Source: Streptomyces sp. 71268
Lineage (GTDB): Bacteria; Actinomycetota; Actinomycetes; Streptomycetales; Streptomycetaceae
NCBI RefSeq assembly: GCF_029392895.1
Contig: NZ_CP114200.1
Location: 5,524,501-5,588,500, forward strand
Direction of reading: 5' to 3'
DNA: 64,000 nucleotides
Shown: positions 55,387 through 64,000 of the stretch, piece by piece
Numbering within the stretch: position 1 is the first letter of the stretch
Layout: each line of letters begins with the position of its first letter
Translations under genes and position numbers: made by a program
The notes under the pieces: model-generated
What the model saw: the letters and a program-made list of their open reading frames with translations, nothing else
Told to the model about the DNA's origin: nothing
The model's database searches: none

Positions 55387-56736
55387 TCAGGCGTACGTGG
55401 CCGGCTCGGTGGCGTACTCGGTCGGCAGCACCGGCTCGCCACGGGAGAGCTGGGTCGCCGACAGGGGCAGCCCGGCGCGGGCGGCGGTGTGCCGGTCGCG
55501 GGCCGCGTCGAGCGGCTCGCGGGCGACGACCCGGCCGCCGCGTACCAGCTCCACCTGGAGTTGCCGGTCCGCCAGCTCCGGCGGCACCGGGCCCGAGCCC
55601 ACGACCTCGGCCTCGGCCACGCCCTGCGCGTCCAGGCGGCGGGCGGCCCACTTGCGCCCGCCGACGGAGGTCTTGCCGCCCATGGACTTCTTGGCGACCG
55701 GGACCAGCGGCGCCGCGGGGTCGTCGGAGGCGGCCCGGGCGACCAGCTTGTAGACCATGGAGCAGGTCGGGTGGCCACTGCCGGTGACCAACTGGGTGCC
55801 GACCCCGTACGCGTCCACCGGGGCGGCGGCCAGCGAGGCGATGGCGTACTCGTCCAGGTCGCTGGTCACCACGATCTTGGTCTGGTGGGCGCCGAGGTCG
55901 TCGAGCTGCTGGCGCACCCGGTGCGCCAGCAGCAGCAGGTCCCCGGAGTCGATGCGTACGGCGCCCAGCTCGGGGCCGGCGATCTCGACGGCGGTGCGCA
56001 CCGCCTCGGCCACGTCGTAGGTGTCCACCAGCAGCGTGGTGCCGCTGCCGAGCGCGGCGACCTGCGCGGTGAACGCGTCCCGCTCGCTGTCGTGCAGCAG
56101 CGTGAAGGCGTGCGCGCTGGTGCCCACGGTCGGGATGTTGTAGCGGAAGCCGGCGGCCAGGTCGGAGGTGGTCGAAAAGCCGCCGACGTAGGCGGCCCGG
56201 GCCGCGGCGACGGCGCCCAGCTCGTGGGTGCGGCGGGCGCCCATCTCGATCAGCGGGCGGCCACCGGCCGCGACGGCCATCCGGGACGCGGCGGCGGCGA
56301 CGGCCGAGTCGTGGTTGAGGATGGACAGGATCACCGTCTCAAGGAGCACGGCCTCGCCGAAGGTGCCCTCGACGCGCATCAGCGGCGAGCCGGGGAAGTA
56401 GACCTCGCCCTCGGGGTAGCCGTGGATGTCGCCGGAGAAGCGGTAGTCGGCCAGCCAGTTCAGCGTGGTCTCGTCCACGATCCGCTGGTCGGAGAGGAAG
56501 CCGAGGATGCCGCTGTCGAAGCGGAAGTTCTCCACGGCGTCCAGGACGCGCCCGGTGCCCGCGAGCACGCCGTAGCGTCGGCCCTCGGGCAGCCGTCGGG
56601 TGAAGACCTCGAAGACCGAGCGGCGCCCCGCGGTGCCGCCCCGCAGCGCCGCCTGCAACATGGTGAACTCGTACCGGTCGGTGAAGAGCGCGGTGGAGGG
56701 CACGTCGACCGGCAGCCCAAGGTCCGCGGTGTTCAT
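55387..56736 (-). CDS. pncB: Nicotinate phosphoribosyltransferase
   Basis: A 449-residue enzyme, converting nicotinate and PRPP to nicotinate mononucleotide. Typical start TADLGLPVDVPSTALFTDRY, then FEVFTRRLPEGRRYGV, FNHDSAVAAA-type segment, EMGARRTHELGAVAAARAAY with the family's conserved His, GTSAHAFTLLHDSERDAF and AVRIDSGDLLLLA (phosphate/PRPP region), VTSDLDEY, DAYGVGTQLVTGSGHP. ATG 56736 begins MNTADL; two upstream in-frame ATGs sit in a small duplicated element (GGGAACGC-ATGAAC-like, also at 56790), so the leader contains repeated start-like sequence. Nicotinamidase follows. Confidence 0.95.
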   Translation of the reverse strand: MNTADLGLPVDVPSTALFTDRYEFTMLQAALRGGTAGRRSVFEVFTRRLPEGRRYGVLAGTGRVLDAVENFRFDSGILGFLSDQRIVDETTLNWLADYRFSGDIHGYPEGEVYFPGSPLMRVEGTFGEAVLLETVILSILNHDSAVAAAASRMAVAAGGRPLIEMGARRTHELGAVAAARAAYVGGFSTTSDLAAGFRYNIPTVGTSAHAFTLLHDSERDAFTAQVAALGSGTTLLVDTYDVAEAVRTAVEIAGPELGAVRIDSGDLLLLAHRVRQQLDDLGAHQTKIVVTSDLDEYAIASLAAAPVDAYGVGTQLVTGSGHPTCSMVYKLVARAASDDPAAPLVPVAKKSMGGKTSVGGRKWAARRLDAQGVAEAEVVGSGPVPPELADRQLQVELVRGGRVVAREPLDAARDRHTAARAGLPLSATQLSRGEPVLPTEYATEPATYA

Positions 56737-56922
56737 CGCGTTCCCGCCGGCCGCGGCGTGCGCGGTGGTCGGGGCGTTCTTGGCGTTCATGGCGTTCCCA
56801 GCGGTCACGGCGGGGTGGACCCCGCGTCTCGGGTGGAGCGGTTGGGGGGATGCTACCCCCATTATTCGTCAGAGTGACGATTTCTAGGGCCGTTTGTGCG
56901 CCAGGCCACGTCGGGTGGCAGC

Positions 56923-57288
56923 ATGGGCAGGGTGAGCGCCCATCCCTGTCCACCCGCTGTCGCACGTGCCGTGCCGCATCCGCTGCTCAGCGTGGCCCCC
57001 ACCGAGATCGAGCGGCCCGACGCGAGCGAGGCGCCCGTCGAGGTGCCCGAGCCGGACGTGCCCTGGGTGACCGTGGTCCACAACGACCCCGTGAACCTCA
57101 TGAGTTACGTGACGTACGTCTTCCAGAGTTACTTCGGCTATCCCAAGGACAAGGCACACCGGTTGATGATGGACGTCCACCACAAGGGTCGCGCGATCGT
57201 CTCCAGCGGGAGCCGCGAGGAGATGGAACGCGACGTACAGGCCATGCACGGCTACGGCCTGTGGGCGACCCTCCAGCAGGACCGCTGA
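56923..57288 (+). CDS. clpS: ATP-dependent Clp protease adaptor ClpS
   Basis: A 121-residue ClpS. The adaptor core is [40 protein letters not shown] and [19 protein letters not shown], with the N-degron pocket residues in the first and third segments. It delivers N-end-rule substrates to ClpAP/ClpCP. ATG 56923 with GGGTGG upstream is the chosen start; GTG 56932 and an earlier in-frame ATG at 56896 are alternatives. It overlaps the DUF2017 gene by one base (TGATG), the conserved Streptomyces gene order. Confidence 0.95.
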   Translation: MGRVSAHPCPPAVARAVPHPLLSVAPTEIERPDASEAPVEVPEPDVPWVTVVHNDPVNLMSYVTYVFQSYFGYPKDKAHRLMMDVHHKGRAIVSSGSREEMERDVQAMHGYGLWATLQQDR

Positions 57289-57869
57289 TGGCGGGGCACT
57301 TCGAGGCGCTGCCCGGCGGCGGCGCCGCCGTGGCGCTGGACGAGGTGGAGATCTCCATCCTGCGCAGCCTCGCCGTCCAGCTCCTCGAACTGATCGGGCC
57401 CGGCGAGGCGGCGGAGGAGGACGACCCGCTGGCCGCGCTCTTCGCCGAGGGCCCGAGCAGCCCGCCCTCCGACCCGGCGCTCGCCCGGCTCTTCCCCGAC
57501 GCGTACGGCGGCCCCGGGGCGGCCGACGACGAGCGGACGCGGGCCGCGGCGGCCGAGTTCCGCCGCTTCACGGAGAACGACCTGCGGGCGCGCAAGCGGG
57601 ACGACGCGCTGGCGATGGTGCGCGGCCTGGACGCGCTGGGCTCCGGCGGCGCGGTGCTCGAACTGGGCCCGGACTCCTCCCGGCAGTGGCTCGGCGCGCT
57701 CAACGACCTGCGGCTGGCGATCGGGGCCCGGCTTGAGGTCTCCGACGACGACGAGGAGGCCAGCGAGCTGTACACGCTGCCCGACTCCGACCCGCGTAAG
57801 CCGATGGTGATGGCCTACCTGTGGCTGGGCGGAATGCAGGAGTCCCTCATCGAAACGCTGATGCCGTAG
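57288..57869 (+). CDS. DUF2017 family protein
   Basis: A 193-residue protein cotranscribed with clpS. Conserved parts: VALDEVEISILRSLAVQLLE, DPALARLFPDAYG, RRFTENDLRARKRDDALAMV, WLGALNDLRLAIGARL and VMAYLWLGGMQESLIETL. It is predominantly helical with an acidic linker (GPGEAAEEDDPLAALFAEG). Known only as the usual partner of clpS in actinobacteria; role unestablished, possibly in adaptor function. ATG overlaps the clpS stop. Confidence 0.9.
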   Translation: MAGHFEALPGGGAAVALDEVEISILRSLAVQLLELIGPGEAAEEDDPLAALFAEGPSSPPSDPALARLFPDAYGGPGAADDERTRAAAAEFRRFTENDLRARKRDDALAMVRGLDALGSGGAVLELGPDSSRQWLGALNDLRLAIGARLEVSDDDEEASELYTLPDSDPRKPMVMAYLWLGGMQESLIETLMP

Positions 57870-57882
57870 TCGACGGCGACAC

Positions 57883-57900
57883 CGGGGGCCATCGCCCCCG
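57883..57900. terminator. Short hairpin after the DUF2017 gene
   Basis: CGGGGGC-CATC-GCCCCCG, 7-bp perfect stem, 14 bases after the stop. Confidence 0.5.
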
Positions 57901-58314
57901 CCGCCTACGCCGAGGTCCACGGACCGCCGCGCGCCGTCCGGTCCCCGGGCGCGCGGCCGGGAGCCGTGCGGCGCGTAGCCCGGGTGCCCCCGGCCCCCGG
58001 GGCGGGGTGTGGAGGCGGTGTGGCGGTGGCGTGAAGTACGACCCGCCCGTGGTCGCGGGGTGGCGTACCGGTGATGATGGTGCGGCGGCATGTGCGCGAC
58101 AAGGGCGTCGCGGGCGCTTGCCAAGGCGCTCGCCGGGGTCCCGGCCCGGCGGCCCGCGCCGCCGGCGCTCGCGGTGGCGTACGGTCTGAGCTGGGACGCC
58201 GCCCGCGACGAGGCCCGCCACGGTCGGCCGGAGCGCGGCCCGGGTGGCTGCCGGAGCGCACCGGAGGCGAACACTCCGGCGGGCGGAGCGGTCCGGGTGA
58301 GGCGGCCGGTCGGT

Positions 58315-58382
58315 CGCTGGAAGCGGGGCTTCCGGCCGTCGGAAGGGGTGGCTCCGGCCGCTGGAAGCAGAGCTTCCGGCCG
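58315..58382. repeat. Two 24-bp hairpin-forming direct repeats
   Basis: CGCTGGAAGCRGRGCTTCCG-CCG units at 58315 and 58359, two mismatches, spaced 44 bases. Each has the inverted repeat GGAAGC/GCTTCC. Only two copies in this window; function unknown. Confidence 0.6.
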
Positions 58383-58720
58383 CCGGGTGGCGTGTGGGCC
58401 CGCTGTCCGGGTGATCTTGGTTCCTCGAACAGCCCCGCGACGGGGACGACGGAGCGGTCACCATATCCGGATAGATCGTGACTTGTGGTTCGCTCAACGG
58501 AGGCTCAAATCCGCATAACGATCCCATCACCGCGCCGGTGGGTATCGAACACTGATCCGTAGTTTGTCCTATTTTTTTCGTGACCTGCGTCGCGCTCGTC
58601 TCTACTGATCTCAGGTCGGCTCGTGGTAAATCTTCACGACCTGCCGTCCGCGACGCCACCCCTGTCGCGGCGGGAGCGCTGTGCCGACCGATCGTCGGCG
58701 TGCAGGACTCCATCCGGGGG

Positions 58721-58750
58721 GATCGGGACCCGATCCGGACAATCCGGATC
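58721..58750. promoter_or_regulatory. Overlapping alternative hairpins upstream of the permease start
   Basis: GATCGGGACCCGATC (58721-58735, perfect) and GATCCGG-N5-CCGGATC (58732-58750) share GATC at 58732-58735, so only one can form at a time. They lie 25-54 bases before the ATG. Could be an operator pair or a translation-control leader; unproved. Confidence 0.4.
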
Positions 58751-58774
58751 GGTATGGAGAAAGGCGCACCACTT

Positions 58775-60370
58775 ATGACCTCAGCGCAGGTCGACACGCG
58801 GAACGACGACGGCAGCGAGGCCACAGGGGTCGCGACCGACGAGGGCTACCAGCGAGGACTGGGAGCCCGACAGATTCAGATGATCGCCATCGGTGGCGCC
58901 ATTGGCACGGGGCTCTTCCTCGGTGCCGGAAAGGCGATCACCAAGGCTGGCCCCAGCCTCATCCTCGCCTATGCCGTCGCTGGTCTTGTCATCTTCTTCA
59001 TCATGCGGGCGCTGGGCGAGTTGCTCATGTACCGCCCCGTTTCCGGCAGCTTCTCTGAGTACGCCCGGGAGTTCCTGGGCCCCTTTTTCGGCTTTGTGAC
59101 CGGCTGGACCTACTGGCTCTTCTGGGTCGTCACCGGCATCACGGAAGTCACCGCCGCGGCGAAATACATGCAGTACTGGTGGAGTGACATTCCGCAATGG
59201 GTGTCCGCGCTGGTCTTCACGGTCATTCTCTTCGGTGCCAACCTCATCTCGGTGAAACTCTTCGGCGAGCTTGAGTTCTGGTTCTCCATGATCAAGGTCA
59301 CCGCCATTCTCGGCATGATCCTGATCGGCCTCGGCGTGATCACCATCGGCTTCTCCGACGCCGGCGACACGGCCTCCTTCAGCCACCTGTGGTCGGACGG
59401 CGGCTTCTTCCCCAAGGGCATCGACGGCACGCTGATGACCCTGCAGATCGTGATGTTCGCCTTCCTCGCCGTCGAACTCGTCGGCGTCACGGCGGGCGAG
59501 TCGGTCAACCCCAAGAAGACCCTGCCCAAGGCCATCAACACCGTGCCGTGGCGCATCGCCGTCTTCTACCTCGGCGCCCTGATCATCATCCTCTCGGTGG
59601 TGAGCTGGACCGAGTTCGCGCCGGACACCAGCCCCTTCGTGGCCGCCTTCCAGAAGATCGGCCTCCCGGCGGGCGCGGGCATCGTGAACTTCGTGGTGCT
59701 CACCGCGGCGCTGTCCTCGTGTAACTCCGGCATGTACTCCACCGGCCGCATGCTGCGTGACCTGGCGCTCAACGGTCAGGGCCCGCAGATCTTCACCCGG
59801 CTCACCAAGAACGGCCTGCCGCTGTTCGGCACCAGCGTCTCGGCCGCGCTCATGATGGTCGGCGTCTGGATCAACTACGAGTGGCCGTCGAAGGCGTTCG
59901 ACTACGTCGTCTCCTTCGCGACCATCTCCGGCATGTGGGCCTGGATCATGATCCTGTTCTCGCAGCTCCGCTACCGGGCCAAGGCCAACCGGGGCGAACT
60001 GCCGAGGTCCACGTTCCGGGCCCCCGGCGCCCCGTACACCAGCATCTTCGCGCTGTGCTTCATCGGGATGGTCATCGTCCTGATGGGCTTCGACGAGGAC
60101 GCCAGGGTCTCGCTCTACGCGGCGCCGATCTGGGCCGTGCTGCTGACCATCGGCTACTTCGTCATAAAGTCCCGCAACCCGCAGGCGTTCGCCCGCAAGG
60201 ACTACTCGATGGCCGCGGCCAACGCGGACTGGGGCGACAGCGAGCCGTCCGTGGTCACGCAGAAGTCCGCCCCGGCCGCCGGGACCGCCGGGTCCGCCGA
60301 CGGTGGCGCGGCCAAGGCGTCCGACGAGCCCGCACCGGGCGACGGGGACACCACCCCCGGCAAGGACTGA
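58775..60370 (+). CDS. APC-family amino-acid permease (AAT group)
   Basis: A 531-residue membrane protein with twelve helices between a charged N-terminus (about 28 residues) and a Ser/Ala/Asp-rich C-terminal tail of about 50. Family signatures: RQIQMIAIGGAIGTGLFLGA (TM1 consensus), VAGLVIFFIMRALGELLMYR, FWVVTGITEVTAAAKYMQYW, VELVGVTAGESVNPKKTLPK and LTAALSSCNSGMYSTGRML. It resembles the AnsP/CycA/GabP-type transporters, proton-coupled importers of asparagine, alanine/glycine/D-serine or GABA; which one is open. ATG 58775 with an AAAGG site upstream; another in-frame ATG at 58754 is possible. Confidence 0.93.
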   Translation: MTSAQVDTRNDDGSEATGVATDEGYQRGLGARQIQMIAIGGAIGTGLFLGAGKAITKAGPSLILAYAVAGLVIFFIMRALGELLMYRPVSGSFSEYAREFLGPFFGFVTGWTYWLFWVVTGITEVTAAAKYMQYWWSDIPQWVSALVFTVILFGANLISVKLFGELEFWFSMIKVTAILGMILIGLGVITIGFSDAGDTASFSHLWSDGGFFPKGIDGTLMTLQIVMFAFLAVELVGVTAGESVNPKKTLPKAINTVPWRIAVFYLGALIIILSVVSWTEFAPDTSPFVAAFQKIGLPAGAGIVNFVVLTAALSSCNSGMYSTGRMLRDLALNGQGPQIFTRLTKNGLPLFGTSVSAALMMVGVWINYEWPSKAFDYVVSFATISGMWAWIMILFSQLRYRAKANRGELPRSTFRAPGAPYTSIFALCFIGMVIVLMGFDEDARVSLYAAPIWAVLLTIGYFVIKSRNPQAFARKDYSMAAANADWGDSEPSVVTQKSAPAAGTAGSADGGAAKASDEPAPGDGDTTPGKD

Positions 60371-60425
60371 GGCAGCACCCGCTCGACGCGCCCACCGGGC
60401 GCACCCGCGGCCCCGCGCCGCACCC

Positions 60426-60467
60426 GGGCCCGGCCCGTACCCGCGCAGGCGGGTACGGGCCGGGCCC
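60426..60467. terminator. Terminator after the amino-acid permease gene
   Basis: Perfect 19-bp stem (60426-60444 with 60449-60467) and a 4-nt loop, 55 bases after the stop. Confidence 0.8.
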
Positions 60468-60554
60468 CGTCCTCGTTCAGCGCCCCGCGCGGGCCGCCCA
60501 CGGGGCCCCACGCCCCGCCCGGGGCCGGCGCGCGGGCCTCCTTATGCTGTCGCC

Positions 60555-60977
60555 ATGCTGACCATCACCCAGGCCCTCCACGACCAGATCGTCGCCCACG
60601 CGCGCGCCGACCACCCCGACGAGGCGTGCGGCGTGGTCGCGGGCCCGGAGGGCAGCGACCGGCCCGAGCGGTTCATCCCGATGCTCAACGCGGCCCGCTC
60701 GCCCACGTTCTACGAGTTCGACTCCGGCGACCTGCTCAAGCTCTACCGCGACCTCGACGACCGCGACGAGGTCCCCGTGATCATCTACCACTCGCACACC
60801 GCGACCGAGGCGTACCCGTCCCGTACGGACATCTCGTACGCGAACGAGCCGGGCGCCCACTACGTGCTCGTCTCCACCGCCGACACCGACGACGCCGGCC
60901 CCTTCCAGTTCCGCTCGTTCCGCATCGTGGACGGCGTGGTCACCGAGGAGGAGGTACGCGTCGTCGAGGCCTACTGA
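60555..60977 (+). CDS. mec: Mec/JAMM metallopeptidase of the CysO pathway
   Basis: A 140-residue MPN/JAMM zinc peptidase. The motif is complete: Glu23 (HPDEACG), then HSHTATEAYPSRTDISYA with His79, His81, Ser89 and Asp92. In Mycobacterium tuberculosis Mec+ (Rv1334) frees cysteine from the CysO-cysteine adduct, and mec-cysO-cysM are adjacent, exactly as here. Cytoplasmic. Start ATG 60555 gives MLTITQALHDQIV, the expected N-terminus. It is separated from cysO by 410 bases that hold the leader peptide. Confidence 0.94.
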   Translation: MLTITQALHDQIVAHARADHPDEACGVVAGPEGSDRPERFIPMLNAARSPTFYEFDSGDLLKLYRDLDDRDEVPVIIYHSHTATEAYPSRTDISYANEPGAHYVLVSTADTDDAGPFQFRSFRIVDGVVTEEEVRVVEAY

Positions 60978-61134
60978 GGCCCACGCGGGCGGGCCGCCGC
61001 GCGCCCCGCGACCGCCGTGCCCGGCGCCGGCGGCGGGCCGCGCGGCGCCCTCCCGTCTCACATGCCGCAACGCCGGAGTCCACCAGCCAAGACGGGCTAT
61101 CCGGAGCGCGAGCGGGAATCGATACGATGAGCGC

Positions 61135-61284
61135 ATGGTTGTCCATGACGTGAACGCCGCAACCCGCCGGGGGGTGACCCGCGCGCACCCCGCCACGCCG
61201 CCGGGCTCCCTGCTCGTCGCGCGGCTGCACGTCGATCTGTGCCGCCTCGCCAGCGCCATCTGTCCGCCGCGCGCCGCCGCCTGA
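61135..61284 (+). CDS. Putative Cys-containing leader peptide upstream of cysO
   Basis: A 49-codon reading frame with the core LVARLHVDLCRLASAICPPR (residues 27-46). This RLHVDL-R-(S/A)-S-A-xC pattern is that of the short 'putative leader peptides' placed upstream of sulfur and cysteine genes in Streptomyces. Two Cys codons (TGC at 36, TGT at 43) near the end would make the ribosome sense Cys-tRNA. The start may be an internal GTG, giving a shorter peptide of about 36 or less residues. It lies 100 bases before cysO; attenuation is inferred, not shown. Confidence 0.75.
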   Translation: MVVHDVNAATRRGVTRAHPATPPGSLLVARLHVDLCRLASAICPPRAAA

Positions 61285-62637
<1,353 letters not shown>

Positions 62638-62776
62638 CGGCACACCGGCGACGGCCAGGGGAGAGCCCCGGCCGCCGCCGGGCCGCCGACCCCCAGGCCT
62701 GACCCGCCGGCCCCCGGACCTGACCCCGGCCGCCGCCGGGCCCGCGCGCGGCGACCGCCCGCCCCCGCCCGGCGGC

Positions 62777-62971
62777 CTACTCCTCCTCGGACCCGGCCCC
62801 GCCGTCCTCCCCGCGCCCGGTCGACCCCCGTCGGCCGGGCCGCTCGCGTTCCGGCCGCCCGAAGCGGCGCGGCCGGCGCCGTACCCACACCCGGCCGAGG
62901 CCGTCGCTGACGGCGGCGACCAGCGCCAGTGCCAGCACCACGGCCACCGCGGGCCACCACGAGAACCCCAT
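62777..62971 (-). CDS. Small single-helix membrane protein
   Basis: A 64-residue protein: N-terminal helix SWWPAVAVVLALALVAAVSD, then a strongly basic stretch (VWVRRRPRRFGRPERERPGR) and an acidic Gly-rich tail ending SEEE. The ATG at 62971 has GGGAGG four to five bases upstream, a very good ribosome site, which is the main reason for calling it. Opposite in strand to cysM and the MBL-fold gene. Function unknown. Confidence 0.7.
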   Translation of the reverse strand: MGFSWWPAVAVVLALALVAAVSDGLGRVWVRRRPRRFGRPERERPGRRGSTGRGEDGGAGSEEE

Positions 62972-63428
62972 GCCGCCTCCCTTCGCCTCCGCCGTCCCAC
63001 CCCGCGCCAGCGAACCCGTCCGCGCGACGGCCGCGGCCCGCCCGGGACGTCGATCGCACCACCCGAACCGGACGGCCGCAAGCGAGCCCGTACGACGCGC
63101 CGCGGCGCGTACCCGCACGGCCGGGGGACGGGACGCCAGCCGTGCGCGCCGGTTCCGAACGGGCGCGCGAGGCCCGGGCCACGGGGGCGCGCGGCCGGTT
63201 CGGGTACCCCGCCGGCCGCGTTCGGAAGCGGCCGACGCCGGCCATCGAACACCCGCGCCCTCGTACCGGTGACATCGCCCACAACGCGCGCTGGCCGGGG
63301 AGCGACCAGCCCTTTCGCGCCTTACGCTCGTGGGCACCGCATGACCCCCCGGTCTCCGCCCCCTGAGGTTCCCCATGCCGAGGGCTGGGAACTCCGGCAC
63401 GGCGTACCCCCAAGGAGGTTCCTGCTTC
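62972..63428. other. Divergent intergenic region before the MBL-fold gene
   Basis: About 455 bases. No gene supported; Arg/Pro-rich open frames on both strands reflect composition. AAGGAGG at about 63412-63418 is the ribosome site of the next gene. Confidence 0.4.
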
Positions 63429-64000
63429 ATGAAGCTCACCGTCGTCGGATGCTCGGGGTCGTTCCCGTCCGCGGAATCGGCCTGTTCGAGCTACCTCGTC
63501 GAGGCCGACGGCTACCGGCTGCTGCTCGACATGGGCAACGGCGCCCTCGGCGAGCTGCAGCGCCACTGCGGTCTTTACGACCTCGACGCCGTGCTCCTCT
63601 CGCACCTGCACGCCGACCACTGCGTCGACATGTGCGGCTACTTCGTGGCGCGCTACTACCGGTTCGACGGCGGGCGGGCGGGCGCCATCCCCGTCTACGG
63701 GCCGGAGGGCACCGAGCGGCGGCTGGTCACCGCGTACGGCGACGTGCCGCACGAGAAGTGCATGGGGGAGGTCTTCGACTTCCGGACGCTGACGCCGGGC
63801 ACCTTCACGGTCGGCCCCTTCACGGTGCGTACGGCACGGGTCTGCCACCCGGTCGAGGCGTTCGGGTTCCGCGTCGAGTACGGCGGCCGCTCGCTCGTCT
63901 ACTCCGGGGACACCGGCCCGTGCCAGGCGCTGCACGAGCTGGCCGACGGCTGTGACCTCTTCCTGTGCGAGGCCGCGTTCACGCACGGCAAGGAGGACAT
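63429..64000 (+). CDS. Metallo-beta-lactamase-fold hydrolase, 5' part
   Basis: The first 190 residues of an MBL-fold protein cut by the window end. The metal motif HLHADH (His59, His61, Asp63, His64) is intact, followed by a His in ARVCHPVEAFGFRVEY and the Asp in LVYSGDTGPCQAL. Layout resembles RNase Z/ElaC-related small hydrolases of Streptomyces, next to the cysM locus. The full-length family member is usually about 250 residues, so about 60 residues are missing. Substrate unknown. Confidence 0.92.
   Translation, partial: MKLTVVGCSGSFPSAESACSSYLVEADGYRLLLDMGNGALGELQRHCGLYDLDAVLLSHLHADHCVDMCGYFVARYYRFDGGRAGAIPVYGPEGTERRLVTAYGDVPHEKCMGEVFDFRTLTPGTFTVGPFTVRTARVCHPVEAFGFRVEYGGRSLVYSGDTGPCQALHELADGCDLFLCEAAFTHGKED

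Larger units (their letters stand above)
57901..58774. other. Long intergenic region before the amino-acid permease
   Basis: About 870 bases with no supported gene on either strand. It holds two copies of a 24-bp element (58315-58338 and 58359-58382), each folding as GGAAGC-N3-GCTTCC. From 58490 the G+C drops sharply (ATTTTTTTCG at 58573) and the permease promoter is probably here; a long 5' leader ends with two mutually exclusive hairpins (58721-58735 and 58732-58750) next to the start. Confidence 0.5.

Overview
The window reads as chromosomal DNA of a Streptomyces or a close relative. Very high G+C, pervasive GTG/TTG starts, ATGA and TGATG stop/start overlaps, an SsgA-like sporulation protein, RDD membrane proteins, ClpS, an MsiK-dependent type of sugar ABC operon (no ATPase gene), a Mec-CysO-CysM cysteine operon and an MbtH/NRPS pair all fit that group. 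No rRNA, phage, insertion sequence or CRISPR array is visible; the only tRNA is tRNA-Cys(GCA).

Layout. 1-7.6 kb: end of a glyoxalase-fold gene, a divergent LysR/MFS pair, two small conserved genes and a sugar-uptake operon (binding lipoprotein plus two permeases). 8.3-16.1 kb: a three-subunit xanthine-dehydrogenase-like operon whose FAD gene carries an apparent +1 frameshift in a C tract, whose 2Fe-2S subunit has a low-complexity N-terminal region of about 1,200 residues, and whose molybdopterin subunit lacks the usual catalytic Glu. 16.2-23.1 kb: a DUF2867/TetR divergent pair, MbtH, a one-module C-A-T-TE NRPS with a serine-type code, and an AAC(3)-I-like acetyltransferase. 23.6-28.6 kb: a DUF1330 protein, tRNA-Cys, an alpha/beta hydrolase with Asp in the nucleophile position, and a sulfur module (LysR, cysteine dioxygenase, YeiH-type exporter). 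28.9-33.1 kb: an MFS pump, a ribbon-helix-helix/Doc toxin-antitoxin pair with a perfect palindromic operator, and a DEAH helicase.

33.5-42.1 kb: an IclR regulator, an 18-bp tandem repeat, an S16 (Lon-like) membrane-anchored protease, an ArsR-type regulator coupled to a small protein, a complete glycine betaine/choline-type ABC operon, and Lrp divergent from 4-hydroxyphenylpyruvate dioxygenase. 42.2-50.5 kb: two small secreted proteins flanking a glycolate-oxidase-type flavoenzyme, a VOC protein, an SsgA-like protein, and three tandem RDD membrane proteins, the first also broken by a +1 C-tract frameshift. 50.8-57.9 kb: a small secreted protein, an immune-inhibitor-A metalloprotease, NAD salvage (nicotinamidase and nicotinate phosphoribosyltransferase), ClpS and a DUF2017 protein. 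58.8-64 kb: an amino-acid permease, then the protein-thiocarboxylate cysteine pathway (Mec JAMM peptidase, a Cys-containing leader peptide, CysO, CysM), a small membrane protein and the start of a metallo-beta-lactamase-fold enzyme.

The most interesting signals are the unusual xanthine-dehydrogenase-like complex, the orphan EntF-like serine module, the CysO with residues beyond its diglycine next to a JAMM peptidase and a Cys leader peptide, and two independent +1 C-tract frameshifts that need read-level checking. All domain and code assignments here are by eye, without database searches.
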